This document shows, piece by piece, positions 1 through 8,084 of a stretch of 64,000 bases of DNA. The stretch covers positions 62,001 to 126,000 of the forward strand of contig NZ_JAVJQE010000009.1 of the NCBI RefSeq assembly GCF_040218065.1, given 5' to 3'. The DNA is from Marivibrio sp040218065 (GTDB lineage Bacteria; Pseudomonadota; Alphaproteobacteria; UBA8366; Aestuariispiraceae). Each line of letters begins with the position of its first letter. Position 1 is the stretch's first letter. The translations under genes and the position numbers were made by a program. The notes beneath the pieces were generated by a model. The model was given only the letters and a program-made list of their open reading frames with translations, searched no databases and was not told where the DNA came from.

Positions 1-732
1 GTCGCGCACGCTGTCCAGAGTGTCGAACTCGTTGTCGGTGCGCACGATGTATCGGCGCTTGCCTTCGTCCACTTCGCCGCCGGAGATGGTGGCGTTCGCC
101 GCTGAGAGCGTGTCGACGATCTCGCCGACCGTCAGGCCGAACTCGGCCATCAGCGCCGGATCGACGACGACCTGCATCTCGCGGGCGCCGCCGCCGAATA
201 TGTTGACCCCCCCGACGCCCGGCACGCGCTCGATTCGCGCCTTGATGAAATCCTCGGCGAAGTCTCCGTAATTGTGGATCGGCGTCGCGTTGTCGCCGAT
301 CCGGACCAGACGGAACCAGGCGATCGCGTTGTCGTCCGTGCCCGCGGTGTCGAGCGTCGGCTCCTCGGCTTCGGGCGGGTAGCTCGGCACGCGGTCCAGC
401 CGGTTCGCGGTCAACAGCAGCGCGCGCGACATGTCGGTGCCGACGGCGAACTCGAGCTCGACCTCGGCGCGCCCGTCACGCGCCTGAGAGACCATGCGCT
501 CCAGCCCTTCGAGGCCCTTGAGGACCTCTTCCTGCTCCTTGACGATTTCGCGCTCGATTTCCTCGGGCGCCGCGCCGAACCAGGGCGTTTCGATCGTGAT
601 GACGGGGCGCGAGACGTCCGGCGCCAGTTGAATCGGAATGGTCTGCAACGCGACCCAGCCGAACAGCACGGCCATGATGACGGCGGAGATGACGGCGGTC
701 GGCCGATCGATCGCGGTGCGGATGATGTTCAT
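1..732 (-). CDS. RND efflux pump inner-membrane subunit (AcrB/HAE1-like), N-terminal part
   Basis: Translation from the ATG at 732 gives 244 residues that stay open to the window edge, so only the N-terminal quarter of a usual ~1000-residue pump is present. The start resembles RND permeases: a positively charged N-terminus, one membrane helix at about residues 11-30, then periplasmic porter-domain sequence with the usual Q-x-x-P-D-V-S-R-P-V-I/T pattern. The periplasmic adaptor lies directly upstream (ends at 776, 43 bp away), as in typical adaptor-pump operons. The family exports drugs, solvents or metabolites using the proton gradient. The substrate cannot be read from this fragment. Confidence 0.9.
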   Translation of the reverse strand, partial: MNIIRTAIDRPTAVISAVIMAVLFGWVALQTIPIQLAPDVSRPVITIETPWFGAAPEEIEREIVKEQEEVLKGLEGLERMVSQARDGRAEVELEFAVGTDMSRALLLTANRLDRVPSYPPEAEEPTLDTAGTDDNAIAWFRLVRIGDNATPIHNYGDFAEDFIKARIERVPGVGGVNIFGGGAREMQVVVDPALMAEFGLTVGEIVDTLSAANATISGGEVDEGKRRYIVRTDNEFDTLDSVRD

Positions 733-775
733 GGGGCGGGCTCGCCTCGCTCTTCAGCTAATAGTCGCCGGACGC

Positions 776-2011
776 TCAGCCGGCGGTTGCGCCGGATTTG
801 GCCGTCTCGCCGCCGCCGTCCGACGGCGCGCCGCTTTGCGAGCCGTCTGCGCCGCCCTGCTCGCCGCTCTCACCGGCCCCGTCGCCGGCGGCCTCCGGCG
901 GCTCGGCGATAGAGACCGCCTGGCCCGGGCGCAGCCGTTCATTGCCCATGGTGACGACCATCTCGCCGGGCTGGAGCCCGCCCTTCACGACGAGCCGGGT
1001 TCCCGCCGCTTCGCCCAGATCGACCGGACGCGGTTGCGCCTTGCCGTCGACCACCACGAAAACGCTGTCGCCGCCTTGGGGCAGAACGGCGTCCTTGTGC
1101 ACGGTGACAACCTCGCGGGATTCGCCCACCGGCACGCGCACCGTGATGGTCGCGCCCGGCGCCAGATCGCGGGCGAGCTCGGCCCCGTTCATGGCGGGCA
1201 GGAAGCGAACCGCGCGGGTGCGCGTGCGGGCGTTCTCCTCGGGGATGGTCGCGCGAACGACGGCGTCGTAGCGGGCGCCGCCCTCGCGCAGTTCGAAGCT
1301 GACGAGCCGCCCTTCACTCAACCCGCTCAGAAGGCGGGCCGGCACATCGGCCTCGATCTCCAGATCCTCGTCGTTCAAAAGCGTAACCGCCGGCTCGCCC
1401 ACATTAGCGTAACCGCCGCGAACCATGTGTTTTTCGATCACCACGCCGTTGAACGGCGCCTTGATGACCGCCAGGGTCAGGTCGATCTCGCTGAGCCGCA
1501 CCTGGGCGCGCGCCGCCTCGATCGCAGCCTGCGCCTCGCCGACGCGCGCGCGGGCGGTGGCGACTTCGCGACGCTTGTCGTCATAGCGCGCCGGGCTGAA
1601 CGCGGGACTGTCCTGCAACCGCTCGAGCCGTTCCAACTCCTGCTGGGCGAGGTCGAGCTGGGAGCGCGCGGTGCCCAGCGCCGCCTGCTGGCGTGCCACC
1701 TCGGCCCGGCCGGCGTTGACCGCCTCCTCCAGCCGGTCGGCGGCCAGGCGGACGAGAACGTCGCCTTCGCGCACCCGGTCTCCGACCTCGACCAGAACTT
1801 CGTAGACCGGCCCGCGGCTCAGGCTCGCCACCACGCCGCGCTGGCGCGCGACGATCCGGCCGATCACGGGGGCGGTCTGAGCAAGCGGTTCGCTCACCAC
1901 CTCGTCCACCTCGACCGGCGCCGGACGCTCGCCGCCCTGCGCCGATGCAGGCCCGGCGACGAGGCCGAAAGCGATCAGAACGCCGGCGGTCCAGGCGATT
2001 ATACGTGTCAT
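776..2011 (-). CDS. RND efflux periplasmic adaptor subunit (MFP/HlyD family)
   Basis: This 411-aa protein has a cleavable-looking signal peptide (hydrophobic stretch, then A-S-A about residues 22-24). A lipoyl-like half follows, then a long alpha-helical hairpin rich in Q/E/A/R (about 90-175), the second lipoyl half (about 180-200) and the beta-barrel and membrane-proximal domains. The last ~40 residues are a low-complexity G/E/S/A tail. Adaptors of this family bridge the inner-membrane pump with an outer-membrane channel. The gene is followed by the RND pump in the same direction, so both probably share one mRNA. No outer-membrane channel gene is visible in the window. Confidence 0.93.
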   Translation of the reverse strand: MTRIIAWTAGVLIAFGLVAGPASAQGGERPAPVEVDEVVSEPLAQTAPVIGRIVARQRGVVASLSRGPVYEVLVEVGDRVREGDVLVRLAADRLEEAVNAGRAEVARQQAALGTARSQLDLAQQELERLERLQDSPAFSPARYDDKRREVATARARVGEAQAAIEAARAQVRLSEIDLTLAVIKAPFNGVVIEKHMVRGGYANVGEPAVTLLNDEDLEIEADVPARLLSGLSEGRLVSFELREGGARYDAVVRATIPEENARTRTRAVRFLPAMNGAELARDLAPGATITVRVPVGESREVVTVHKDAVLPQGGDSVFVVVDGKAQPRPVDLGEAAGTRLVVKGGLQPGEMVVTMGNERLRPGQAVSIAEPPEAAGDGAGESGEQGGADGSQSGAPSDGGGETAKSGATAG

Positions 2012-2163
2012 GGTCTAACGGCTCCTTGGCGCCGTCGGCGCATAAGCGCGCGTCGACGTTTCACATCGAGTCAATCACCATACCTAAGATGTACGGGGTT
2101 ATGCCCCCTGCCGGATGACTTGGCGAGGGAAGATTCTGCGACGAACCGTTTACGACGGGCCGG

Positions 2164-3108
2164 TCAGTCTGCGATCAGCGCCCTGAGATGATGCGTCGTG
2201 GAGCGCGTCAGCGCGCCGAGGTCGTAGCCGCCCTCCAGCAGGGAGACGACTTTGCCGTTACAGGTCCGCTTGGCGACGCCGACCAGCTTTTCGGTCGCCC
2301 AGCCGTAATCCTCGTCCTCCAGGTCGCAGTCGGCGAGCGGATCGTCGCGATGCGCATCGAAACCGGCGGAGATGATCAGCAGATCGGGCTGAAAGCGCTC
2401 CAGCATCGGCAGGACGCGATCCGCCATCGACTGGCGGAATTCGGCCGAGCCCGCGCCCGGCGGCATCGGCGCGTTCAGGATGTTCTCCGCCACGCCGGAG
2501 ACGCCGGGCCGCCCGGTGCCGGGATAGAGCGGCCATTGGTGGGTGGAGGCGTAGAAAAGCCCCGGCTCGTTCTCAAAACAGGCCTCGGTGCCGTTGCCGT
2601 GGTGAACGTCGAAATCGACCACGGCGACCCGATGCGCGCCGTGCTTTGTGTGGGCGTGCATGGCCGCGATCGCGGCGTTGGAATAGACGCAGAAGCCCAT
2701 CGAGCGGTCGGGCTCCGCGTGGTGCCCGGGCGGGCGCACCGCGCAGAAGGCGCGGAAGACTTCGCCGCCCATCACCGCGTCGACGGCCGCGACGGCGGCC
2801 CCCGCGGCGCGCAGCGCGGCTTCCTGAGAGCCTGGCCCGACCGAGGTGTCGGCGTCCAGGCGCACCAGATCCTCTTCCTCTTTCGCGCGGGCGAAAATCC
2901 CCTCGATCCGGTCCAGATAAAGGCCCGGATGGACCAGCGCCAGCCGATCGCGCGCGCAGATCGGCGCCTCCCGGCGCTCAAGCGCCCGGAATTCGTCTGC
3001 GTCGAGCGCCTGCATGACGGCTTTCAGCCGCGCAGGACTCTCCGGATGGCCGTGGCCCATGTCATGATCGGCGCAGGCCGGATGGGTGAAGATCAGGCAG
3101 TCGGTCAT
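2164..3108 (-). CDS. Histone deacetylase family protein (class II HDAC-like amidohydrolase)
   Basis: A 314-aa zinc-dependent deacetylase-family protein. Hallmarks are P-G-H-H-A (active-site His pair), the metal-site segment D-F-D-V-H-H-G-N-G-T, a second D-x-H-x-x-D-P region and a late E-G-G-Y-D motif. Bacterial members act on acetylated small amines, acetylpolyamines or other acyl-amides, and the substrate here is not determinable. The ATG at 3108 is chosen because family members begin near this residue. A TTG at 3144 would add 12 residues without a convincing ribosome site. It is divergent from xseB-ispA-dxs, a neighbourhood common in alphaproteobacteria. Confidence 0.92.
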   Translation of the reverse strand: MTDCLIFTHPACADHDMGHGHPESPARLKAVMQALDADEFRALERREAPICARDRLALVHPGLYLDRIEGIFARAKEEEDLVRLDADTSVGPGSQEAALRAAGAAVAAVDAVMGGEVFRAFCAVRPPGHHAEPDRSMGFCVYSNAAIAAMHAHTKHGAHRVAVVDFDVHHGNGTEACFENEPGLFYASTHQWPLYPGTGRPGVSGVAENILNAPMPPGAGSAEFRQSMADRVLPMLERFQPDLLIISAGFDAHRDDPLADCDLEDEDYGWATEKLVGVAKRTCNGKVVSLLEGGYDLGALTRSTTHHLRALIAD

Positions 3109-3300
3109 GGCCCGTACGCTATCGGCGGGCGCGGGCGCGGACAAGCGGGATCAACGGCGAAAAGCGTACGACGTCCGGACTCGGGCGCGCCGGGTTGAAG
3201 CGGACCGCACAGCCAGCGACCGCGCCGGCCCCGTTGAAGCCCTGCGCCCTCGCGTCTATGCTCGCCGCGCCCACCTAGACCCAGGCGAAGGGAGCCCTCG

Positions 3301-3561
3301 ATGGCCGAGAAGAAGGCGGACGCGATCCCGGACGACATCCAGGCGATGAGCTTCGAGCAGGCGATGCACGAGCTGGAAGAGATCGTTCAGGCGATGGAGC
3401 GCGGCGACGCCGGCCTGGACGAGGCCATCGACCGCTACACCCGCGGCGCGCAGCTCAAGCGCCACTGCGAGGCCAAGCTGAAAGAGGCCAAGGCGCGGGT
3501 CGAGAAGATCACGGTGGGCGCCGACGGCGGCGTGTCCGCCGAAGACGCCGATCTGGGCTGA
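3301..3561 (+). CDS. xseB: Exodeoxyribonuclease VII small subunit
   Basis: An 86-aa protein with the XseB signature: S-F-E-Q-A-M-H-E-L-E-E-I-V, a G-D-A-G-L-D-E-A-I motif and a Y-x-x-G-x-x-L-x-x-x-C-x-x-x-L helix. It forms the accessory subunit of exonuclease VII, which degrades single-stranded DNA into oligonucleotides. A good Shine-Dalgarno (AAGGGAG) precedes the ATG. It lies 5 bp upstream of ispA, a very common pairing, so the two are probably co-transcribed. The large subunit xseA is not in the window. Confidence 0.95.
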   Translation: MAEKKADAIPDDIQAMSFEQAMHELEEIVQAMERGDAGLDEAIDRYTRGAQLKRHCEAKLKEAKARVEKITVGADGGVSAEDADLG

Positions 3562-3566
3562 CCGGC

Positions 3567-4469
3567 ATGACGGATCTCGACGACGCGCTCGCCGCGAGCG
3601 CTGAGGCGGTCGAAGCGGAGCTAGACCGGCTGCTCGCCCGCGAGGACGCGCCGGAAAAGCGGCTGGTGGAGGCGATGCGCCACGCCGTTCTCGGCGGCGG
3701 CAAGCGGGTGCGCCCGTTCCTGGTGATGGAGACGGCGACGCTGTTCGGCGTCGCCGAGCAGGCGCGTCTGCGCACCGCGGCGGCGCTGGAGCTGGTGCAC
3801 TGCTACTCGCTCGTCCACGACGATCTGCCGGCGATGGACGACGACGACGTGCGCCGCGGCCGACCGACGGTGCACAAGGCCTATGACGAGGCGACGGCGA
3901 TCCTGGCGGGCGACGCGCTGTTGACGCTCGCCTTCGAGGTGCTGGCCCATCCGGCGACGCATGCGAACCCGTCGGTGCGGATCGAACTCACCCAGCTGTT
4001 GGCGAAGGCCGCCGGGGCCCACGGCATGGTCGGCGGCCAGATGATCGACCTCGCCGCCGCGGAGGCCGCGAAGCGGGGCGAACAGTTGGACATCGGCGGG
4101 ATCACGCGGCTGCAGCGCCTGAAGACCGGCGCCTTGATCGACTTCGCCTGCCTGGCGGGTGCGACGCTGGGGCGCGCGCAGGAGACGGCGCGCGGCGCGC
4201 TTCGGGGCTACACGCACGATCTCGGCCTCGCCTTCCAGATCGCCGACGATCTGCTCGACGTCGAAGGCGACGAGGCGCAGGTGGGCAAGAAGCTCTTCAA
4301 GGACGCCGACGCCGGCAAGGCGACTTTCGTCTCGATCCTGGGGCCTGATCGCGCGCGCGACCAGGCGGGCCGGCTGGCCGATCAGGCGGCCGCGCACCTC
4401 GGCGTCTTCGGCCCGGAGGCGGACAATCTCCGCGCGCTGGCGCGCTTCGTGGTGGAGCGGAAGAGTTAG
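3567..4469 (+). CDS. ispA: Polyprenyl synthetase (farnesyl diphosphate synthase type)
   Basis: A 300-aa trans-isoprenyl diphosphate synthase. The first aspartate-rich motif is at about residues 85-91 (DDxxxxD form typical of bacterial FPP synthases) and the second is DDLLD at 227-231. The G-G-K-R-V-R-P segment near residue 43 contacts the diphosphate. It condenses IPP with DMAPP and GPP to make FPP for quinones, carotenoids or undecaprenyl-P. It follows xseB by 5 bp and precedes dxs, so precursor synthesis and chain elongation are adjacent. Chain length (FPP or GGPP) is inferred from overall similarity. Confidence 0.94.
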   Translation: MTDLDDALAASAEAVEAELDRLLAREDAPEKRLVEAMRHAVLGGGKRVRPFLVMETATLFGVAEQARLRTAAALELVHCYSLVHDDLPAMDDDDVRRGRPTVHKAYDEATAILAGDALLTLAFEVLAHPATHANPSVRIELTQLLAKAAGAHGMVGGQMIDLAAAEAAKRGEQLDIGGITRLQRLKTGALIDFACLAGATLGRAQETARGALRGYTHDLGLAFQIADDLLDVEGDEAQVGKKLFKDADAGKATFVSILGPDRARDQAGRLADQAAAHLGVFGPEADNLRALARFVVERKS

Positions 4470-4667
4470 CGGGCGTCCGCCGCGCGCCTCGGAGACTGAC
4501 CGTCGTCCCGTCGATCCGTGGGACGGGACCATAGGCCGTCGGGCTGCGCGCGTCGCTGTCGCGCCCTAGACAAGCCCGGGATGAGCGCGAGGGTATTTTG
4601 CTGCGGTCCCAGAATCCGAGAGGAGGAATCCGAGAGGAGGAATCCGAGAGGGGCGATTCGAGAGGAT
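4470..4667. other. Intergenic region between ispA and the pre-dxs reading frame
   Basis: No convincing protein gene lies here. The first part is ordinary GC-rich spacer. The second part (about 4612-4666) carries the 14-bp tandem repeats described separately. No clear factor-independent terminator is visible after ispA. Confidence 0.5.
4612..4666. repeat. 14-bp tandem repeat, about four copies, each with a Shine-Dalgarno-like core
   Basis: The unit AATCCGAGAGGAGG occurs with exact 14-bp period starting at 4613, 4627 and 4641. A degenerate fourth copy (GATTCGAGAGG) starts about 4655. Each copy holds a purine-rich GAGAGGAGG core resembling a ribosome-binding site. The last copy sits just upstream of a 28-codon ATG reading frame, with dxs after that. 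The period is not a multiple of three, so this is not a coding repeat. Confidence 0.85.
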
Positions 4668-4754
4668 ATGGCGTCCCGAACGACGGCGGCAGCGCGCACC
4701 GGCGCCCCTTCGCACTGGAAAAACCCTTCCCGTCGCGTTACATCGCGGGGGTAG
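4668..4754 (+). CDS. Possible 28-codon leader reading frame upstream of dxs
   Basis: An ATG at 4668 follows GAGAGG from the last tandem-repeat copy at short spacing. It runs 28 codons to TAG at 4752-4754, about 35 bp before the preferred dxs start. The predicted peptide is basic and Ser/Thr/Arg-rich with no recognised family and no obvious run of one amino acid. It could be a translated upstream frame that influences dxs, or chance. Confidence is low because nothing but position and ribosome site supports it. Confidence 0.25.
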   Translation: MASRTTAAARTGAPSHWKNPSRRVTSRG

Positions 4755-4788
4755 CGTACGCCCGCACCGGGCGATGAGGAGCGAGCCT

Positions 4789-6732
4789 TTGACCTTAAAG
4801 ACCCCGCATCTGGACCGCGTCACGTTCCCGGCCGACCTACGCCGCTTCAAGCCGGAAGAGCTGAAGCCGCTCGCCGACGAATTGCGCCAGGCCACGATCC
4901 ATGCGGTCTCCAAGACCGGCGGGCATCTGGGCGCGGGCCTCGGCGTGGTGGAGCTCACGGTGGCGCTGCATTACGTCTACGACACGCCGCGCGATCGGCT
5001 GATCTGGGACGTCGGGCATCAATGCTATCCGCACAAGATCCTGACCGGCCGACGCGACCGGATCGAGACGCTGCGCCAGGGCGGCGGCCTCTCCGGCTTC
5101 ACCAAACGCGACGAGAGCGAGTACGACCCCTTCGGCGCGGCGCACAGCTCGACCTCGATCTCGGCCGGGCTCGGCATGGCGACGGCGCGCGACCTGTCGC
5201 AGGACGACAATCATGTGGTCGCGGTCATCGGCGACGGGGCGATGTCGGCCGGCATGGCCTATGAGGCGCTGAACAACGCCGGCGCCATGCATTCGCGCCT
5301 CACCGTCATCCTGAATGACAACGACATGTCGATCGCCCCGCCGGTCGGCGCGATGAGCGCCTATCTCTCGCGCCTCCTGTCCTCCAAGCAGTATCTGTCG
5401 TTGCGCGAACTGGGCAAAGGCGTCGCCGAACGCTTTCCCAAGCGCCTCGAACGGGCGATGGAGAAGTGGGAGGAGTACGCGCGCGGCCTCGTCACCGGCG
5501 GCACGCTGTTCGAGGAGATGGGCTTCTACTACATCGGCCCGATCGACGGCCATAACCTCGACCACCTGCTGCCCGTCCTGAAGAACGTGCGCAACGCCAA
5601 GGACGCGGGCCCTGTGCTGATCCACGTGGTCACGCAGAAGGGCAAGGGCTACGATCCGGCCGAGCAGTCGGCGGACAAGTACCACGGCGTCGCCAAGTTC
5701 GACGTCGTCACCGGAACCCAGCACAAAGGCAAGCCCAACGCGCCGGCCTACACCAAGGTGTTCGGCAATACGCTCGCCAAATTGGCGGAGAGCGACGACA
5801 AGATCGTCGCGCTGACCGCCGCAATGCCGTCGGGCACCGGCGTAGACCTATTCGAAAAGGCGCATCCCAGCCGCGCCTTCGACGTCGGCATCGCCGAACA
5901 GCACGGCGTCACCTTCGCCGCGGGCCTGGCGAGCGAGGGCTACAAGCCGTTCGCCGCGATCTATTCGACCTTCCTGCAGCGCGCCTACGACCAGGTGGTC
6001 CACGACGTGGCGATCCAGTCGCTGCCGGTGCGCTTCGCGATCGACCGCGCGGGCTATGTCGGCGCCGACGGCCAGACACATTGCGGCGCCTTCGATATCG
6101 CCTATCTCGCCTGCCTGCCGAACTTCGTCGTCATGGCGCCGTCGGACGAGGCCGAACTCGCCGCCATGATCGCGACGCAGGTTCAGATCGACGACCGGCC
6201 GTCGGCCGTGCGCTATCCGCGCGGCGAGGGCGTCGGCGTGGAGATGCCGGAGACGCCGCAGCCGCTTGCGATCGGCCAGGGCCGCATCGTGCGTGAGGGC
6301 GCGAAGGGCGGGCGCGGCGCGGTCGCGATCCTCTCGCTCGGCTCGCGTCTGCAGGATGCGCTGGCCGCAGCCGACCGGCTGGGCGCCAAGGGCCTCGCCA
6401 CCACGGTCGCCGACGCGCGCTTCGCCAAGCCGCTGGACGAGGCGCTGATCCGCCAGTTGGCCGAGAACCACGAGTTGCTGATCGTGATCGAAGAGGCCTC
6501 CATCGGCGGCTTCGGCAGCCACGTGCTGGATTTCCTGGCGAAGAACGATCTGACGCAGGGCCTGAAGGTCCGCCCGATGGCGATGCCCGACCGCTTCCTC
6601 GACCAGGACAAGCCGGAGAAACAGGTCGCCGAAGCCGGCCTCGATGCGGATGCGATCGTCGCCACCGCGCTCGACGCGCTCGGCGTCGGCGCCGCCGACG
6701 CCGACGGCGAGGACGCGCCCGCGCGGGCGTGA
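4789..6732 (+). CDS. dxs: 1-deoxy-D-xylulose-5-phosphate synthase
   Basis: DXS is the thiamine-diphosphate enzyme that joins pyruvate and glyceraldehyde-3-phosphate, the first committed step of the MEP isoprenoid pathway. Visible are the early H-L-G-A-G-L-G-V-V-E-L motif, the ThDP/Mg site G-D-G-A-M-S-A-G-M-A-Y-E-A-L-N-N, the pyrimidine-domain G-I-A-E-Q-H and the C-terminal transketolase domain. I prefer TTG at 4789 because AGGAG lies 7 nt upstream. An ATG at 4774 (five residues longer) has no ribosome site of its own. It sits downstream of ispA, so both ends of short-chain isoprenoid synthesis are clustered. Confidence 0.95.
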   Translation: MTLKTPHLDRVTFPADLRRFKPEELKPLADELRQATIHAVSKTGGHLGAGLGVVELTVALHYVYDTPRDRLIWDVGHQCYPHKILTGRRDRIETLRQGGGLSGFTKRDESEYDPFGAAHSSTSISAGLGMATARDLSQDDNHVVAVIGDGAMSAGMAYEALNNAGAMHSRLTVILNDNDMSIAPPVGAMSAYLSRLLSSKQYLSLRELGKGVAERFPKRLERAMEKWEEYARGLVTGGTLFEEMGFYYIGPIDGHNLDHLLPVLKNVRNAKDAGPVLIHVVTQKGKGYDPAEQSADKYHGVAKFDVVTGTQHKGKPNAPAYTKVFGNTLAKLAESDDKIVALTAAMPSGTGVDLFEKAHPSRAFDVGIAEQHGVTFAAGLASEGYKPFAAIYSTFLQRAYDQVVHDVAIQSLPVRFAIDRAGYVGADGQTHCGAFDIAYLACLPNFVVMAPSDEAELAAMIATQVQIDDRPSAVRYPRGEGVGVEMPETPQPLAIGQGRIVREGAKGGRGAVAILSLGSRLQDALAAADRLGAKGLATTVADARFAKPLDEALIRQLAENHELLIVIEEASIGGFGSHVLDFLAKNDLTQGLKVRPMAMPDRFLDQDKPEKQVAEAGLDADAIVATALDALGVGAADADGEDAPARA

Positions 6733-6757
6733 CGCGTCAGGCGGGAGCCCCTAAGCC

Positions 6758-7651
6758 ATGACCGGCCTCGTCGCCGCCGTCGTCGCCGTGCTCGGCTGGT
6801 CCGTCTACGCGACGCTGGCCCACGGCGTTAAGGGCGCGCCGGTCTACACGGTGCTGCTGTGGGAGTTCGTCGCGGCCGCGATCGGGACCTTTCTCGTCGC
6901 GCTGTTCCTGGCCAGACGCGCCGGGCGGCCGTTCAAGACCACGCCCCGCTCCGTCGCGATCGCAAGCGTGGGGCAATTCGGCTTCAACGTCTTCTTTCTG
7001 GCCGCCCTGCCCTTCGCACCGACGACGCATGTCAATCTAACCGCCTATCTCTGGCCGGCGATGGTCGTCCTGGCCCTGCCCTTGATCGAGCGCACGCCCT
7101 TTCGACCCGCCGCCGGGTTGGGCGCGCTGCTGGGCTTCGCCGGCGTCGCCGTGCTGATCTGGGAGCCGGGGGCGCTTCAGCGTTCGGGCGAGCCGGCGGG
7201 CTACCTGCTCGCGCTCGCCTGCGGGGGAAGCTGGGCGGCCTATTCGCTGCTGCGCCGCTTCGCGCCGGACGAGACGGCGCCGACGCTCGCCGTCAGCTTC
7301 GCGGTCTGCGCGGCGGGCGCCGGCGCGACCGCGCTCATGCGCGGCGACGCGCTCCTCCCCTCGCCGGACGTCCTGATCGCCGCCCTAGCGATCGGCCTGA
7401 TCCCGATCGCGCTCGCCAATTCCGCCTGGGACGTCGCGATCCGCTCCGGCGAAAGCGGGCGGGCGGCTCTCCTGAGCTACGGCGTGCCAGTGCTTTCGAC
7501 CGCGCTGATCGTCGCCTGGACGGAGCTAGAGGCCGATCTGGCGCTGGCGCTGGGCGCAGCCTTGGTGACGCTGGGCGTCTCCCTGCCGGAGCTCGTCGAC
7601 CGGCGGCGGCGCGGGCGCGGGCGCGGGCGAATGGGAAGGCCGGCGCCGTGA
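6758..7651 (+). CDS. DMT superfamily (EamA) exporter, YddG-like
   Basis: A 297-aa membrane protein with about ten hydrophobic helices and the internal two-fold repeat of EamA domains. The arrangement (W-S-x-Y at the start of helix 1, T-T-H-V-N-L-T-A-Y-L-W-P in the first repeat) resembles YddG-type aromatic amino-acid exporters. Transport of amino acids or related metabolites out of the cell is inferred from family. The C-terminus is an Arg/Gly-rich cytoplasmic tail. Its TGA overlaps the GTG start of the next gene by 4 bp, indicating translational coupling. Confidence 0.85.
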   Translation: MTGLVAAVVAVLGWSVYATLAHGVKGAPVYTVLLWEFVAAAIGTFLVALFLARRAGRPFKTTPRSVAIASVGQFGFNVFFLAALPFAPTTHVNLTAYLWPAMVVLALPLIERTPFRPAAGLGALLGFAGVAVLIWEPGALQRSGEPAGYLLALACGGSWAAYSLLRRFAPDETAPTLAVSFAVCAAGAGATALMRGDALLPSPDVLIAALAIGLIPIALANSAWDVAIRSGESGRAALLSYGVPVLSTALIVAWTELEADLALALGAALVTLGVSLPELVDRRRRGRGRGRMGRPAP

Positions 7652-8040
7652 CCGACAAGGGCAAGCGTTACTTGTTTTTCGCCCTCGGCCTCGTCTCGAC
7701 CGGCCTTGGCTTCGTCGGCGCGGTGCTGCCCATCATGCCGACGGTCCCGTTCCTGATCGTGGCGGTCTGGGCCTTCTCGCGCTCCAGCCAGCGGTTCCAC
7801 GACTGGCTCTACAATCACCCGACCTACGGGCCGACCCTCAGGCGCTGGGACAAGTACCGCGTCGTCCCGCCGGTCGCCAAGGTTTGGACGGTCGTCGCCA
7901 TGGCGGGCGGGCTCACGCTGACGACGATCTTCACCACGATCCCGATGTGGGCCGTGGTCGGGGCGGCGATCGGCATGGGATTGGTCGCCGCCTACATCCT
8001 GACGCGCCCGTCCTATCCGCCGCCGGGGGCGGAGGTTTAG
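7648..8040 (+). CDS. YbaN-like DUF454 family inner-membrane protein
   Basis: A 130-aa protein starting at GTG 7648, which overlaps the DMT stop (GTGA). It shows the DUF454 pattern: G-F-V-G-A-V-L-P-I-M-P-T-V-P-F-L near the first helix pair, A-F-S-R-S-S-x-R-F-H-x-W-L, then a Y-x-P-x-L-R-R-W block and two more helices. Three to four membrane segments are predicted by eye. The family has no firmly established function. Coupling to two exporters (DMT before, MATE after) suggests only a membrane role. Confidence 0.88.
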   Translation: MTDKGKRYLFFALGLVSTGLGFVGAVLPIMPTVPFLIVAVWAFSRSSQRFHDWLYNHPTYGPTLRRWDKYRVVPPVAKVWTVVAMAGGLTLTTIFTTIPMWAVVGAAIGMGLVAAYILTRPSYPPPGAEV

Positions 8041-8084
8041 GGCGCCTCTTTCCCGATCGCTCGAATTCCCGCATAAGCCGGCTC

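Noticed and set aside
638..2191. Plus-strand open frame of over 500 codons
   Set aside because: Antisense to the RND adaptor, Arg/Ala-rich and without domain motifs.
4612..4666. Possible CRISPR-like array
   Set aside because: Units are only 14 bp, contiguous and without unique spacers.
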